Part shown: in pieces, positions 4,950-5,992 of the stretch
Position numbering within the stretch: position 1 is the first letter of the stretch
Layout: the number at the start of each line of letters is the position of its first letter
Assembly (NCBI GenBank): GCA_002327225.1
Contig: DCUN01000153.1
Coordinates: 1 to 5,992, forward strand
DNA from: Desulfobulbaceae bacterium UBA2213
GTDB lineage: Bacteria; Desulfobacterota; Desulfobulbia; Desulfobulbales; Desulfocapsaceae
Direction: 5' to 3'
Length of the DNA stretch: 5,992 nucleotides
Position numbers and translations under genes: made by a program
Notes under the pieces: generated by a model
The model's input: only the letters and a program-made list of their open reading frames with translations
The model's database searches: none
Told to the model about the DNA's origin: nothing

Positions 4950-5879
4950 ATGAAAAAATCTGTAAGCCGCAGAAATTTTATCAAGGGCGGACTTGCCGGA
5001 ACCGTTGCCGCCACCGTGCTCAAAGAAAAAAAAGGCCAGGCGGCAACCATTGAAGGCTATCCGGACGGCATGGGCGTGCTCGTCGACCTGACCCGTTGTG
5101 TCGGTTGTCGAAGCTGCGAGGCCGCCTGCAACCAGGAACAACAACTTCCCCAACCGGAAAAACCCTTTGATGATGTTTCCGTCTTTGACGAGATCCATCA
5201 CGGCGAGAAACGAAGGACCGATGAAACCCGCTACACCGTGGTCAACCGCTACGATATCCCCGGTCAGGAGCACCCGCTGTTTAGAAAAATTCAATGCAAC
5301 CATTGCCAGGAGCCGGCCTGCCTGACCTCATGTTTTGTCAACGCCTATACCAAGACCCCGGAGGGTGCGGTTATCTACAACTCCAAGGTTTGTGTCGGTT
5401 GTCGTACCTGCATGATCGCCTGTCCTTTTTATATTCCGACCTTCAAATACTCCAGCGCCTTTGACCCGAAAATCATGAAATGTGTCTTCTGCCATGAGAC
5501 CCGCTTGACAGAAGGCAGGCCTCCAGCCTGCGTCGAGGCCTGTCCCCAGGAGGCGCTCACCTTCGGCAAACGCAACAAGCTGATCGAAATCGGTCGTCAG
5601 CGGATCAGAGAAACCCCCGGTAAATATGAAGATCATATCTACGGCGAACATGAGGTCGGCGGCACTGCCTGGATGTATCTTTCCAGCGCCCCTTTTGATC
5701 AGGTCGGATTTGACACCCATGTCCCCAAGGAACCGATTTTGAATTCGGTCAAGGACTTCCTCAGTATCGTCCCGATGGTGCTGACCATCTGGCCCGCTCT
5801 CTTTGCCGGTTTTCATCTCCTGGCAACACGAAAGGACTGGCTGAAGAACAAAAATGAAGAGACCCACGAGGAGGAATAG
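4950..5879 (+). CDS. Tat-exported, membrane-anchored four-cluster iron-sulfur protein (HmcB/HybA-like)
   Basis: This 309-residue protein is a periplasm-facing electron transfer subunit of the DMSO-reductase/HybA iron-sulfur type. It starts with a twin-arginine signal, SRRNFIK (6-12). Sixteen cysteines form four complete [4Fe-4S] sets: C50, C53, C56, C60; C116, C119, C124, C128; C148, C151, C154, C158; C178, C181, C194, C198. By family precedent the last cysteine of each set is shared with a partner set. A single hydrophobic segment (about 270-292), followed by RKDWLKNK, anchors the C-terminus with its tail in the cytoplasm, as in HybA and HmcB. The start at 4950 is supported by the signal peptide; GAGAGG (4935-4940) is a spaced, moderate ribosome binding site. 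It sits between the pentaheme cytochrome and a probable NrfD-like gene, so it likely bridges periplasmic haems and the quinone-reactive membrane subunit. HybA-type hydrogenase function is not supported, as no hydrogenase genes are visible. Confidence 0.94.
   Translation: MKKSVSRRNFIKGGLAGTVAATVLKEKKGQAATIEGYPDGMGVLVDLTRCVGCRSCEAACNQEQQLPQPEKPFDDVSVFDEIHHGEKRRTDETRYTVVNRYDIPGQEHPLFRKIQCNHCQEPACLTSCFVNAYTKTPEGAVIYNSKVCVGCRTCMIACPFYIPTFKYSSAFDPKIMKCVFCHETRLTEGRPPACVEACPQEALTFGKRNKLIEIGRQRIRETPGKYEDHIYGEHEVGGTAWMYLSSAPFDQVGFDTHVPKEPILNSVKDFLSIVPMVLTIWPALFAGFHLLATRKDWLKNKNEETHEEE
5868..5875 (+). promoter_or_regulatory. Shine-Dalgarno site of the downstream membrane subunit
   Basis: GAGGAGGA overlaps the final codons of the iron-sulfur gene and lies seven bases before ATG 5883. 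It indicates tight co-translation of the two subunits. Confidence 0.75.
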
Positions 5880-5882
5880 AGC

Positions 5883-5992
5883 ATGAGATTTTTTTCCCAT
5901 CAACGACCTGAAATCCCTATTGTCGACCATGTCAAACCGGACGGCACAGAATGGACCCTGAAAGAAAAGCTGTGGCTGGGACTCTCCAGCGC
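5883..5992 (+). CDS. Start of a probable NrfD/HmcC-like polytopic membrane subunit (partial)
   Basis: Thirty-six codons are visible before the right edge. The start follows the iron-sulfur gene by three bases and has a strong ribosome binding site. The visible part is a hydrophilic, presumably cytoplasmic N-terminus (MRFFSHQRPEIPIVDH) leading to WTLKEKLWLGLSS, which looks like the approach to a first membrane helix. No signal peptide is present. The assignment to the NrfD/PsrC family, the quinone-interacting membrane partner of HmcB/HybA-like iron-sulfur proteins, rests mainly on gene order; the visible residues alone do not prove it. A HybB-type cytochrome-b-free anchor belongs to the same family and would be equally compatible. 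Confidence 0.6.
   Translation, partial: MRFFSHQRPEIPIVDHVKPDGTEWTLKEKLWLGLSS

Overview
The window looks like a chromosomal segment from an anaerobic, c-type-cytochrome-rich bacterium, most likely a member of the Desulfobacterota (sulfate- or sulfur-reducing, Desulfobulbales/Desulfuromonadales type). That placement is inferred from the right-hand gene set: a c3-like multiheme cytochrome, a Tat-exported protein with four [4Fe-4S] sites, and the start of a probable NrfD-like membrane subunit, in the order seen in Hmc-type periplasm-to-membrane electron transfer complexes. No RNA gene, CRISPR array or intact insertion sequence is visible.

Layout. (1) Positions 2-781, minus strand: the first 260 codons of a cation diffusion facilitator (CDF) metal exporter that runs off the left edge. 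(2) Positions 782-1506: a divergent intergenic region of about 725 bases with no convincing gene. It holds an inverted repeat and an AT-rich direct repeat upstream of the CDF gene, a strong isolated hairpin (1022-1076), a pyrimidine-rich tract, a terminator-like hairpin with a T run (1383-1423), a weaker second hairpin, and a possible extended -10 promoter. (3) Positions 1507-4274, plus strand: a two-gene unit in which an IS1595/ISXO2-type transposase-like protein overlaps, by ATGA, a full-length FtsH AAA+ zinc metalloprotease. (4) Positions 4367-5992, plus strand: a respiratory operon of a pentaheme cytochrome, an HmcB/HybA-like iron-sulfur protein and the N-terminus of a probable NrfD-like integral membrane protein.

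How they work together. The last three genes plausibly form one membrane complex passing electrons between the quinone pool (NrfD-like subunit), iron-sulfur clusters and periplasmic haems. The most unusual part is the transposase-like/FtsH pair. The transposase-like ORF is intact and keeps its zinc ribbon and helical DNA-binding region, but appears to have lost both aspartates expected in its DDE-type active site, and it is translationally coupled to a protease with every catalytic motif present. The best reading is a domesticated, transposase-derived DNA-binding protein tied to a dedicated FtsH paralogue. This is inference; comparative genomics would test it.
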